In this document: positions 1 to 6,590 of the stretch, one piece after another
Position numbering within the stretch: the first letter of the stretch is position 1
How the letters are laid out: every line of letters begins with the position of its first letter
Assembly: GCA_900751035.1 (NCBI GenBank)
Contig: CAADSF010000333.1
Coordinates: 1 to 6,909 of the forward strand
Source of the DNA: an uncultured Oscillospiraceae bacterium
GTDB taxonomy: Bacteria > Bacillota > Clostridia > Oscillospirales > Oscillospiraceae
Reading direction: 5' to 3'
DNA: 6,909 nucleotides
The notes under the pieces: model-generated
Told to the model about the DNA's origin: nothing
Database searches by the model: none
The model's input: only the letters and a program-made list of their open reading frames with translations
Translations under genes and position numbers: made by a program

Positions 1-217
1 CCGCCGGATCCGTGTATTCGTCTGTGACCGCCAGCAAACAGGTAAGCTTTTCTGCACAGCTGTTATAAAAATCCTCCAGCTTCTGCGGCGTATTTGCGGT
101 ATACTGCAGGGGTTGGAACTTTTCTAAGCCCAGTCCTGGTGAAGGTAGTTCGGCAGGACGCAGATGTTCATCCAGTACATAGGCATCAACGACTTTCTTA
201 TTGTGAAACAGTTTCAT
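1..217 (-). CDS. Hypothetical protein, N-terminal part only (cut by window edge)
   Basis: An open frame of 72 codons starts at the ATG at 215-217 and runs off the left edge without a stop. The start is well supported: a full AGGAGG-type ribosome binding site (GGAGG at 224-228) lies 6 nt upstream. The visible protein begins MKLFHNKKVVDAYVLDEHLR and continues as a mixed-charge, soluble-looking segment with no signal peptide, membrane segment or motif that I recognise. It begins 19 nt after the stop of the coiled-coil gene and in the same direction, so it is probably the next gene of the same operon. Function unknown. The start is secure and the identity is not. Confidence 0.75.
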   Translation of the reverse strand, partial: MKLFHNKKVVDAYVLDEHLRPAELPSPGLGLEKFQPLQYTANTPQKLEDFYNSCAEKLTCLLAVTDEYTDPA

Positions 218-236
218 GCTCGACCTCCTTTGCGGA

Positions 237-815
237 TCATATATCCTTTTCCTGATGGGCGGATTGATATGCGGTGAATGCGCCACCGACACTGATGGGT
301 GGGATGTGTGCTGCCGTTGCGGGGCAGCGCAGCGCACCATGGGCATACGCCGCCAACAGCCGCTGAAGCCGCGCTGATGCCTGCATCAGCCGTTCAGTGC
401 AGCATAACTCCCGGCTGGAAATAGTCTTGCGAAGGAACAGAAGTCTTGCACCGACCCGATCGAGACGATTTTGAAGCGCAGTCCTTTGCCGACGGATGCA
501 GTCAGCCTGTCGGCGGTCGCTTTCAAGCTGACTTTCTTCGAGCAGTGCCTCCAGTTGCCGCTGAAGTGCACGTTCTTCGGATAAAAGCTGGAACATCTCC
601 ATTCGAATATTACGCAGCCCGCACTCTAATGCTACTACCGCTGCGGCGGCATTTTCGTCCAACCGACGTTGCTTCTGCTCAATGTAACCTGACATCAGCT
701 GCCCGTTTTCGGGGTTCACTGCTGCGGTTTTTTCCAGACGGCCATGCAGCACACCCAGCAGCCACGCCAACGGTCTGGGGGTACGCAGACCCCTTTGATA
801 AATGTCTCGTTTCAT
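237..815 (-). CDS. Coiled-coil protein of unknown function in the mobile-element operon
   Basis: This gene encodes a protein of 192 residues. Two in-frame ATGs are available, at 821 and 815. I chose 815 because the AGGAG at 825-829 is 9 nt from it but only 3 nt from the first ATG. The N-terminus is basic (MKRDIYQRGLRTPRP). From about residue 45 to 155 the sequence is rich in Leu, Glu, Gln, Arg and Ala in heptad-like order, for example ERALQRQLEALLEESQLESD, which predicts a long coiled coil. The last 35 residues are less helical. No catalytic motif or export signal is visible. It follows the coupling ATPase by about 75 nt on the same strand, so a structural or accessory role in transfer is possible, but that rests on position only. 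Confidence 0.72.
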   Translation of the reverse strand: MKRDIYQRGLRTPRPLAWLLGVLHGRLEKTAAVNPENGQLMSGYIEQKQRRLDENAAAAVVALECGLRNIRMEMFQLLSEERALQRQLEALLEESQLESDRRQADCIRRQRTALQNRLDRVGARLLFLRKTISSRELCCTERLMQASARLQRLLAAYAHGALRCPATAAHIPPISVGGAFTAYQSAHQEKDI

Positions 816-891
816 TGCCATATGCTCCTTTCAATGATGTGGGATGGTACGCGCGGGTTTCTGCTGTCAGCTTACGCCCTATTATCCAGGA

Positions 892-2169
892 TCAGTTATC
901 CCGCAGAGTGTCACACCCGTATACTTCCTGCGAGACTTTGTAGTTCCGCAGAAGTTGCTGATAAAGAGAATTGCTCTGTATGTTGTAGCGTACAGTTTTT
1001 ACGGGGCGTTGGCCCCGCCGGAAGATATATTCCCGGCCTACCGGCATCCAGAGGACATCCTCCAGACCGGTGTTCAGGCGCTGGCTGATATGTTGAGCTG
1101 TCCTTACGTCCATTCCCCCCAGATAAACAAGGGAGTCGCAGTTATCAAAGATCGACTGCGCGCTGTGCCCGTAGCATTCGTTCAACTGCCCCTCGCTCTG
1201 CAGGAGCGCCATGACGGAGATGCCCTTTTCACGGATCACAGACAAAATGCGCGGAAAGCCATGGATACCACCGCCTGCAGCCATATCATCGCACAGGATC
1301 TTTACCGGTACCGGCAAAGGACGGCTGCCATTCAGTTCAAACAGCGCCTTAAAAAGCTGGGAGTACAGCAGATTTGCAAAGGCCCTGTGTGCGGAAACTA
1401 TTGGCGAGATCGTGATAAACAGGGCGGTTTTTTGGTTGGCCAGCTGCGTCAAATCAAGAGCGCGACTGCTGTTCTGCATCATGTTACGGAGTTCTTGTGT
1501 GAAGGCTTCACTGAGTAGTGTTGCAAGCTGGCTGTAGACGCAACCGGCCGTTCTGATTGGCAAATTTGAAAAGCTGGAAAACCATCTTTTCGCACAGCCA
1601 TCCGTATCGCTCCACGCCAGCTGCTCGAAAAAACCGTCCAGTGAAGTGGATATCCGTCCGCCGCCTTTGTCATCAAAGGACAGTTCATCAAACAACCAGA
1701 GAACATCCGCAAATGTCGCGCCCGCGGAAATACCGATGCTACGCCTGATCAAAACGGCCTTAATCAATGCCTTTAATAGATCGGTGGCCGCTTTATCCCA
1801 GTATGGATCTGCGGAAGAGTAGGCTTTTCGTGGATCACTGTCAATAATGGCAGAAGCCAGATGTGCGATATCCGCTGTGCTTTCCACATATGCCAGAGGA
1901 TCGTAGGTCACATCGCTTCTGTCCGGATGTGCGAGATCCAGATCGAGCACATCGTATCCCCTGCTCCGAAGAAGGGGCGCGTACTGCTCAATGATGCGGC
2001 GCTTGACCGCAGTCACAACAATACTGGACGCATACGTCTCCAGCAGATAGGGTTCAGCAAGGGACATTGTCTTTCCGCTGCCACTGCCTCCAATCACCAG
2101 AATGTTGTCATTGATCTCACCGTTCATCGTATAGATGGCATTTTCGCCAAGTATCAGCCGCTCACTCAT
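892..2169 (-). CDS. VirD4/TraG-type coupling ATPase (type IV coupling protein), short soluble form
   Basis: This is an ATPase of 425 residues of the VirD4/TraG/TraD family, which brings relaxosome DNA to a type IV secretion channel during conjugation. Seen: Walker A GGSGSGKT at residues 27-34; VLDLDLAHPDRSDVTYDPLAYV at about 74-95 (family pattern with a DPLAY/NPLAY core); DPYWDKAATDLLKALI near 121-136; a Walker B-like strand VKILCDD at 289-295; LLQSEGQLNECYG at 322-334; NCDSLVYLGGMD at 343-354. These match the order in Firmicutes conjugative-element coupling proteins. The start overlaps the protease stop by 4 nt (ATGA), with GGAGG at 2180-2184, 10 nt upstream, so translation is likely coupled. 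Oddities: the family is usually about 550-600 residues with N-terminal membrane helices, whereas this one starts just before Walker A and has none. Walker B has Asp-Asp in place of the usual Asp-Glu. Family assignment is firm; a role in active transfer is inferred. Confidence 0.9.
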   Translation of the reverse strand: MSERLILGENAIYTMNGEINDNILVIGGSGSGKTMSLAEPYLLETYASSIVVTAVKRRIIEQYAPLLRSRGYDVLDLDLAHPDRSDVTYDPLAYVESTADIAHLASAIIDSDPRKAYSSADPYWDKAATDLLKALIKAVLIRRSIGISAGATFADVLWLFDELSFDDKGGGRISTSLDGFFEQLAWSDTDGCAKRWFSSFSNLPIRTAGCVYSQLATLLSEAFTQELRNMMQNSSRALDLTQLANQKTALFITISPIVSAHRAFANLLYSQLFKALFELNGSRPLPVPVKILCDDMAAGGGIHGFPRILSVIREKGISVMALLQSEGQLNECYGHSAQSIFDNCDSLVYLGGMDVRTAQHISQRLNTGLEDVLWMPVGREYIFRRGQRPVKTVRYNIQSNSLYQQLLRNYKVSQEVYGCDTLRDN

Positions 2170-2741
2170 ACCATGTATTCCTCCCCTAAAAACTGAAATA
2201 CATCGTCCGGCGAAGCGACCGCATCGGCTATTCCGAAAGCGATGGCTTCTTCGGGTGAAAAGCGCCGCTCTCTGCCGCCGCGGATCGCGGCGGCGATATC
2301 ACTTTCCGGCTGCCCGGTATGCTGACTCAGTGTGCGGATCATAAGGGCTGTCGTGTCAGAAAGCTCTTTGGCAGCTGCGCTCACAGACTCTGTCGTTCCC
2401 TGCACCTCGACGGCTCGCGGCTCATGGATCAGGAGGTGTGTATGAGGAAACATAAATCGACTGCCCTTTGGAAATGCGCTGAATATCATAGCAGCCATGC
2501 TGCACGCTTGCCCGATGCAGAATACGCGCAGGGGCATACGGCAGCACTGTACCACATCGTGTATAAACATACCGGCGGTAAAATCGCCGCCTCGGGAGTC
2601 GATAAAGATGTCAACGGGTCGATGACCGTCTTCGGCGGATAAAAGCATAACTTGCTGAAAGAACGCTGCCGCAGCGTCTTCGTTAATAGTGCCTCTCATA
2701 AATACCTTGCGATCAGAAAGTAGCCGCGTTTCAAGAGGCAT
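2166..2741 (-). CDS. ClpP-like serine protease subunit
   Basis: A 191-residue ClpP/crotonase-fold protease. Recognisable ClpP features in order: DIFIDSRGGDFTAGMFIHD (about residues 44-62, the glycine-rich oxyanion strand), GQACSMAAMI with the likely nucleophile Ser81, LLIHEP with His106, and HTGQPESDIAAAIRGGRERRFSPEEAIAFGIADAV at the C-terminus. The Ser-His spacing of 25 residues equals that in E. coli ClpP (S97-H122). The family's catalytic Asp, in the ERDRF stretch, is not where expected: here it reads RERRF, putting Arg at the Asp position with Glu158 beside it, so the triad is altered or completed by another acid. I chose the ATG at 2741 because GGAGG at 2752-2756 is 10 nt upstream and the protein then begins directly with the ClpP-like PLETRLLSDRKVFMRG. 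An in-frame ATG at 2780 would add 13 residues. The stop overlaps the coupling ATPase start. ClpP-like proteins occur on phages and conjugative elements; the substrate here is unknown. Confidence 0.87.
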   Translation of the reverse strand: MPLETRLLSDRKVFMRGTINEDAAAAFFQQVMLLSAEDGHRPVDIFIDSRGGDFTAGMFIHDVVQCCRMPLRVFCIGQACSMAAMIFSAFPKGSRFMFPHTHLLIHEPRAVEVQGTTESVSAAAKELSDTTALMIRTLSQHTGQPESDIAAAIRGGRERRFSPEEAIAFGIADAVASPDDVFQFLGEEYMV

Positions 2742-3117
2742 GGTGAATAAGCCTCCACTGGATCTTACCTGTACGAGCATAGCGGGTACCTGTCCTTTCT
2801 AATGTGATATACACATGGTACGCCCATGGGCGCATGGAGCACAATTCCCGCTGCACGTCACTCGGGAAGAGTTTCTGATTGCCGGCGATGATGGTGCCCG
2901 CATATGCGGCGGCAAGCGCCAGATTCGACTCGGGGAGCACTTGTGATGTGAGCTTTTCGCAGACACTGCTCAGAAAAAAGACGCCTGCTGCAGAATGCAG
3001 CAGGCGTCTTTTTTTGTATCTTGAGTAGTTGTAACAAGCCAAGAACGGCTCGAAATGTTTGGCCGGATGAGCCGCAGGAGTCGTCGCTGTTACAACTCCG
3101 GCCTCCTGCGGCTCCAC
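2731..3117 (-). CDS. Doubtful reading frame between the regulator and the protease, possibly a displaced C-terminus of the regulator
   Basis: An open frame from a GTG at 3115-3117 to a TGA at 2731-2733 would encode 128 residues beginning with GTG read as Met (MEPQEAGVVTATTPAA). It overlaps the regulator's C-terminal half in the +1 frame and ends 11 nt inside the protease gene, an arrangement common for translationally coupled genes. The part after the terminator (ESNLALAAAYAGTIIAGNQ and onward to IHHAS) has GC-rich third positions and looks protein-like. Against it: there is no ribosome binding site at the GTG, and the strong terminator at 2974-3015 lies inside it. In this frame a TAG near 3150 separates it from the helix-turn-helix part, so it could be the original C-terminus of the regulator shifted out of frame by a one-base indel, or a remnant of another gene. 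I recognise no family. Confidence 0.3.
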   Translation of the reverse strand: MEPQEAGVVTATTPAAHPAKHFEPFLACYNYSRYKKRRLLHSAAGVFFLSSVCEKLTSQVLPESNLALAAAYAGTIIAGNQKLFPSDVQRELCSMRPWAYHVYITLERTGTRYARTGKIQWRLIHHAS

Positions 3118-3409
3118 TATGGTGAACGTTCCAGTCGGTACAGGAGTCTACAAGCTCTCTGTTGCCGACCAGCAGATCGTCCATCGTGGTACGAAGAACC
3201 ACTGCAAGTGCATACAGGTTGTCAAGAGATGGGGAACACTCCCCATTCTCCCATCGGTAGAAGGACTTTGTGGTGACGTTGAGCGCATCGGACAACTCCT
3301 CCACGCGGTAGCCCAACTGCCTTCTTCTCTGTCTGATCCGGGCACCAGACTCCTTGCTGCAGATCGTGTAGATCAAGGCACAGCCAAAAGTAAGACGGTT
3401 TTCTTTCAT
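2858..3409 (-). CDS. XRE-family helix-turn-helix transcriptional regulator with uncertain C-terminus
   Basis: The first about 80 residues form a clear XRE/Cro-CI type DNA-binding domain: SGARIRQRRRQLGYRVEELS then DALNVTTKSFYRWENGECSP and SLDNLYALAVVLRTTMDDLL, i.e. helix 1, the turn, the recognition helix with the W-E-N-G signature, and the usual ending before -DDLL. I chose the ATG at 3409 because GGAGG at 3418-3422 is 8 nt upstream; the alternative ATG at 3427 precedes that site. A sigma-A promoter (3530-3558) lies upstream. The frame continues another 100 residues to a stop at 2858, but this tail is Cys/Ser-rich, unlike a regulator domain, and is read straight through the terminator at 2974-3015. 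The functional protein may be only the first about 85 residues, or a one-base frameshift may have disturbed the C-terminus. As first gene of the operon it may control the transfer genes or itself; its operator is not identified. Confidence 0.78.
   Translation of the reverse strand: MKENRLTFGCALIYTICSKESGARIRQRRRQLGYRVEELSDALNVTTKSFYRWENGECSPSLDNLYALAVVLRTTMDDLLVGNRELVDSCTDWNVHHSGAAGGRSCNSDDSCGSSGQTFRAVLGLLQLLKIQKKTPAAFCSRRLFSEQCLRKAHITSAPRVESGACRRICGHHHRRQSETLPE
2974..3015 (-). terminator. Strong bidirectional intrinsic terminator inside the regulator frame
   Basis: A perfect 13-bp stem (GACGCCTGCTGCA at 2980-2992 and its complement at 2996-3008) closes a GAA loop. It is flanked by six A (2974-2979) and seven T (3009-3015), so on either strand the hairpin is followed by a U-run and could terminate. 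On the minus strand it would stop transcripts from the regulator promoter before the protease gene. It lies inside the open frame of the XRE gene, 115 nt before that frame's stop, which is unusual. Whether transcription reads through depends on translation or on a promoter further down that I could not find. Confidence 0.9.
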
Positions 3410-3529
3410 GGTGTTATCCTCCTTCATGATGTGTGTTTTCTGGTTGCGGGTCGCCGGCTTGTGCCGACGTAAAATTCAACACGCTGTCAGAAAACGATCA
3501 AAAAGGATCCCCGTCACTGGTGCACTTTT

Positions 3530-3558
3530 ATTTTAATCCGGGCGGCAAGACTTGTCAA
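3530..3558 (-). promoter_or_regulatory. Sigma-A promoter for the regulator/transfer operon
   Basis: On the minus strand, TTGACA (3553-3558) and TAAAAT (3530-3535) are separated by exactly 17 bp, close to consensus. Transcription would start near 3523, giving a leader of about 115 nt before the regulator ATG at 3409. The -35 box overlaps the TGA stop codon of cas13d (3555-3557), so the effector gene ends inside the promoter of the next gene. The leader holds only a weak possible hairpin (GTCGGC/GCCGGC around 3450-3470) and no intrinsic terminator. Confidence 0.78.
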
Positions 3559-6440
3559 GCATGGGTTGCTTTTATTTCGGCAGCGGGAGCCGCTTCTTTA
3601 CTGAATAGCGGTTCAATAGACAGATTCTTATACCGGGCCAGATTATAGCCGAACGGCGCATTCAGCGCCTTGACCAGATCCTTGTTGTAGGAGTGGTACT
3701 GCAAGGTCTTGTCAAACAGCGCCTTTTCCCATGCAAGCTGCTTCTGTTCCTGTTCGATCAGCTTCTGTTCCTCTTCAGTCGGCCTCTCAGGCTGTCTGAT
3801 CTGCCATGCGTGCCTCTTGAACAGATGGCGCTGCATCAGGTAATGATACAGGCCGTAGTAGCTGGTGATCTCGCGCATATCCGCGCTGTAATCGGCCAGA
3901 TGCGCGATCACGTTCAGATGCGCCACAGCGTTGCGGTATTCTCTCAGCAGGCGGTCGCTGATATTCTCCATGTTATGCTGGATCTGCTCGCAGGCGCTCC
4001 GCTTCAGATAGTCCCGCCGGATAAACAGCTGGGTCAGCAGCAGGTATTGCGGCTGTACCCCCTTTTTGCCGTTAACGGCCAGAAATGCGGATACAGACTC
4101 GCCTTTCGGATCTGTCAGCTCTCCGTCATACAGGAACATATCCCGCTCCACGCAGTGAAACGCCATCACATACCGCGCGTTGATGTTGACCAGATTTTTC
4201 ACCGCCAGATACAGTACCGTCTGGTACAGACCCAGCATCGCCTTGTAGCGTTCCTTCTGCGTATTTGCCCCGCGCTCCTTCTGGTTCACGTCCCGGAACT
4301 GGTCAAAGCGGATGGCGGCGATCATGTCCGTCAGGAATTCCACCTTGGCGGCGCGTCCGGCCAGCCGGGTCTGGCCGCAGGTCTCATAATACCGGTTGAT
4401 CTGGGTATCGGGAATGCTGGACAGCACAAAGCGTACCAGCTTTTTGTTGGATGCCAGCTGATGCAGCTGGGCCGGGTCGCTGTAGCGGATCAGGTATTGG
4501 AAGCGGCGGCTCTCCACCACGTTATTGGCGATGAAATTCCGCAGTCCCGTGTCGCCGTGATGCCGCTGGTTGGGGGGCAGCATTTTCCCCGTGACGGGAT
4601 CGATGCACAGCATTTCGTCGGTGACGCCATCGGGATCCTCCGTGCCCAGCAGCGTTACCGCCGCGCGGTACAGCTGCTGCTTGGCGTTGACCTGCGGCTT
4701 TTTCATCAGCGCGAAGCTGTTGATGACCCGCAGCTGCTCCGCCACCGCCCGGCTGCGGGTGAACATGGCGTACTCCGGCCCCAATTCCGCCTCGATGTTC
4801 AGCTGCTCCATGGTCTGCAAAAACGCGGCGATGTTCTCAAACTTGCTGATAAGCGTCGTCAGCAGCGTGTTGATCTCCTTGCCGTCCATAAACAGCGTGG
4901 CCAGATAGATCATGCGGCAGAAGTACTCGGCGTTTGCCTCCTCCGGCGCCGCATCCTCCGGCACAGGCCCCGGCTCGTACAGGCATTCCTTCAGCATCGC
5001 GTCATCAAGGGAGAGCTCGCCCTTCCGCTTCTGCCCGCTGAGTCTGCTGAGGTTTTCGGGAGTCATCTGCGGCAGCAGACCGTCAAGGATCAGGGTGCGC
5101 ATCTCGTTCCACAGGGAGAGGGCCTCCTTGTGATAGACCACCGCCTTCTCCTCGTCCGTCAGGGCGGCGCGCAGCGCCTCCGGCAGCTTATCGCAGCGGT
5201 CTGCCCGCCCGGTTCGATAGACCCGCAGGATCAGGAAGTCCATCAGGTTGTACAGTTTGCTGCGGCAGGTGTCATAGCGCTTGTCGGCGATCACGGCGGC
5301 ATCGGGCAGGAGCAGCATCTCCTCCCGCAGCTTCCGCACGGAGAAGCCCAGGTTCTTCTGTTCCTTGAACACCACATAGCGGTAGAATTCCTCGGCCAGT
5401 TGCTTTTGCCGGGCCGAGTCAGAGATATTCAGGATATCGAACAGGCAGGTCAGGTTGGTCGTATTGTGATCCTGAAAGCTCTGGTTCAGCTGGATAAACG
5501 CCTCCGTATAGAACGTATCCAGCATCTTCTTCATGTCGGGTCCCAGCCGCCGCAGGTTGTAAAGTCCGGCAGCGGAGTAATCCTTCACCTTGATGGCAAT
5601 GGAGTGATGAGAACTGAAATTCCGCAAGCAGGTCATCAGCGCCAGAATGTTGAAGATATCCTCATTGCTTCTGCGCTCGCTCTTCCCGTTATCCAACGTC
5701 TCATAGAAGGCTGCGCTGTAGTAGATCAGCCTTGGACTTTTGCAGAAGTCCGCAATACTTCTCTTCGCTTCCTCATTGAGCTCGTTGTACAAAACATGGG
5801 CTGCGAGCATCCCTATGAAGTCCCTGTCTTTGCTGCCGTTTACGATGTTCAGCAGGTGGACGATGTGGCCGCTGGCTGCGGCCAATATCTTGTGAATGTC
5901 CAGAATGCTGTAGATCATCTGGATGTGGATATTATCCGCGAAGCTTTTGCCGAAAAACCGCTGCTCCAGCACGTTCTTGCGGCGCAGGGCGTCCATACCG
6001 GGCACAAAGCCGCCGTCCTTCCGCCGGTACAGGGGATCGTCTGCCGTAACATTGGGAAAGCGCACGCGGCTGTTTTTCAGCCGGTATTTGGCCGCTGACG
6101 CGGGCTCCACCTGAAACTGCTGGACAGGCTGCAGATCCGATATGGCACGATCCACGATCTGCTTTTCCAGAATGGCGGTGCTGCCCTGCCCGAAGGCGGT
6201 CATGACGGTTGTCCGGCGCTGCGGGTCGAGGATGAAATTGGACTTCAGACCGGCGGCCTTGGCCAGCGACTTGCGCTGCCGCTTGGGCACCGGCGCGGCG
6301 GCGGGCTGCTCCGGCGCGGCGGTCTCCCGCGCCGCGGCCGCTTTTTCCTGCCGCTGCTCCTGCTGCTTCTGGATTGCCTGCTTTCTCTGCTGCTGCATTT
6401 CCTCCCGCAATTGGCGGGCGGTTTTCTTTTTCTTTGCCAT
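3555..6440 (-). CDS. cas13d: Cas13d, RNA-guided RNase effector of a type VI-D CRISPR system
   Basis: A 961-residue single-protein effector. Known for the family: it processes its own pre-crRNA, binds the crRNA, and on pairing with target RNA cleaves RNA through two HEPN domains. Seen: HEPN1 motif RNFSSH (R273-H278, codons near 5607-5624) and HEPN2 motif RNAVAH (R836-H841, codons near 3918-3935), both intact. Other Cas13d blocks: FADNIHIQMIYSILDIHKIL (about 167-186), EQKNLGFSVRKLREEM, FMDGKEINTLLTTLISKFEN, GLRNFIANNVVESRRFQYLI, LVNINARYVMAFHCVERD, YYGLYHYLMQR and, near the end, PFGYNLARYKNLSIEPLF. Length fits the family (about 920-970). The first about 65 residues are a Lys/Gln/Ala-rich extension before KAAGLKSNFI. 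I chose the ATG at 6440 (MAKKKKTARQ) because an upstream in-frame ATG at 6488 lies within the -10 box and would not be in the mRNA; weak AGG-type binding sequence lies 7-11 nt upstream of 6440. It is probably transcribed alone from 6484-6512, with possible read-through into the regulator operon since no terminator follows. Confidence 0.97.
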   Translation of the reverse strand: MAKKKKTARQLREEMQQQRKQAIQKQQEQRQEKAAAARETAAPEQPAAAPVPKRQRKSLAKAAGLKSNFILDPQRRTTVMTAFGQGSTAILEKQIVDRAISDLQPVQQFQVEPASAAKYRLKNSRVRFPNVTADDPLYRRKDGGFVPGMDALRRKNVLEQRFFGKSFADNIHIQMIYSILDIHKILAAASGHIVHLLNIVNGSKDRDFIGMLAAHVLYNELNEEAKRSIADFCKSPRLIYYSAAFYETLDNGKSERRSNEDIFNILALMTCLRNFSSHHSIAIKVKDYSAAGLYNLRRLGPDMKKMLDTFYTEAFIQLNQSFQDHNTTNLTCLFDILNISDSARQKQLAEEFYRYVVFKEQKNLGFSVRKLREEMLLLPDAAVIADKRYDTCRSKLYNLMDFLILRVYRTGRADRCDKLPEALRAALTDEEKAVVYHKEALSLWNEMRTLILDGLLPQMTPENLSRLSGQKRKGELSLDDAMLKECLYEPGPVPEDAAPEEANAEYFCRMIYLATLFMDGKEINTLLTTLISKFENIAAFLQTMEQLNIEAELGPEYAMFTRSRAVAEQLRVINSFALMKKPQVNAKQQLYRAAVTLLGTEDPDGVTDEMLCIDPVTGKMLPPNQRHHGDTGLRNFIANNVVESRRFQYLIRYSDPAQLHQLASNKKLVRFVLSSIPDTQINRYYETCGQTRLAGRAAKVEFLTDMIAAIRFDQFRDVNQKERGANTQKERYKAMLGLYQTVLYLAVKNLVNINARYVMAFHCVERDMFLYDGELTDPKGESVSAFLAVNGKKGVQPQYLLLTQLFIRRDYLKRSACEQIQHNMENISDRLLREYRNAVAHLNVIAHLADYSADMREITSYYGLYHYLMQRHLFKRHAWQIRQPERPTEEEQKLIEQEQKQLAWEKALFDKTLQYHSYNKDLVKALNAPFGYNLARYKNLSIEPLFSKEAAPAAEIKATHA

Positions 6441-6483
6441 GGTGCTGCCTGCCTTTCCCCATTTATAGAGTTCTTCTGACAAA

Positions 6484-6512
6484 AGCATACCATGTTACCG
6501 TTCTTTCGTCAA
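6484..6512 (-). promoter_or_regulatory. Sigma-A promoter of cas13d
   Basis: On the minus strand, TTGACG (6507-6512) is followed after exactly 17 bp by TATGCT (6484-6489). The predicted start is near 6477, leaving a leader of about 37 nt before the ATG at 6440. The box pattern TTGACG-17-TATnCT is shared with the array promoter at 6715-6743, which suggests matched expression. The position rules out translation from the in-frame ATG at 6488. Confidence 0.78.
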
Positions 6513-6541
6513 TGACGTGCTGCGGGTAAAAAGCATGTGTA

Positions 6542-6581
6542 CAAAACAGGCCGCAGGGCATACGCCCTGCGGCCTGTTTTG
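6542..6581 (-). terminator. Perfect 18-bp hairpin terminator after the CRISPR mini-array
   Basis: CAAAACAGGCCGCAGGGC (6542-6559) pairs perfectly with 6564-6581 around a 4-nt loop. The outer base pairs are A/T (four A and four T), so each strand ends with a short U-run. On the minus strand it lies 9 nt after the terminal repeat of the mini-array and before the cas13d promoter, so it should end the crRNA precursor and insulate cas13d from it. The U-run is short, but the stem is very strong. Confidence 0.85.
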
Positions 6582-6590
6582 CGTGCGGAA

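Noticed and set aside
446..943. Plus-strand open frames opposite the coiled-coil and coupling ATPase genes
   Set aside because: They overlap well-supported minus-strand genes, lack ribosome binding sites and show no known motifs.
3148..3345. Minus-strand 65-codon frame inside the XRE gene
   Set aside because: It is a Trp/Cys/Ser-rich shifted reading of the helix-turn-helix coding region.
3693..6098. An 801-codon open frame on the plus strand, antisense to cas13d
   Set aside because: It lies wholly inside cas13d, has no recognisable domain, and exists because GC-rich coding sequence avoids stops on the opposite strand.
6438..6488. Longer cas13d start at 6488 (adds MLLSEELYKWGKAGST)
   Set aside because: The ATG overlaps the -10 box TATGCT, so the expected transcript starts after it; the MAKKKK start matches the family.
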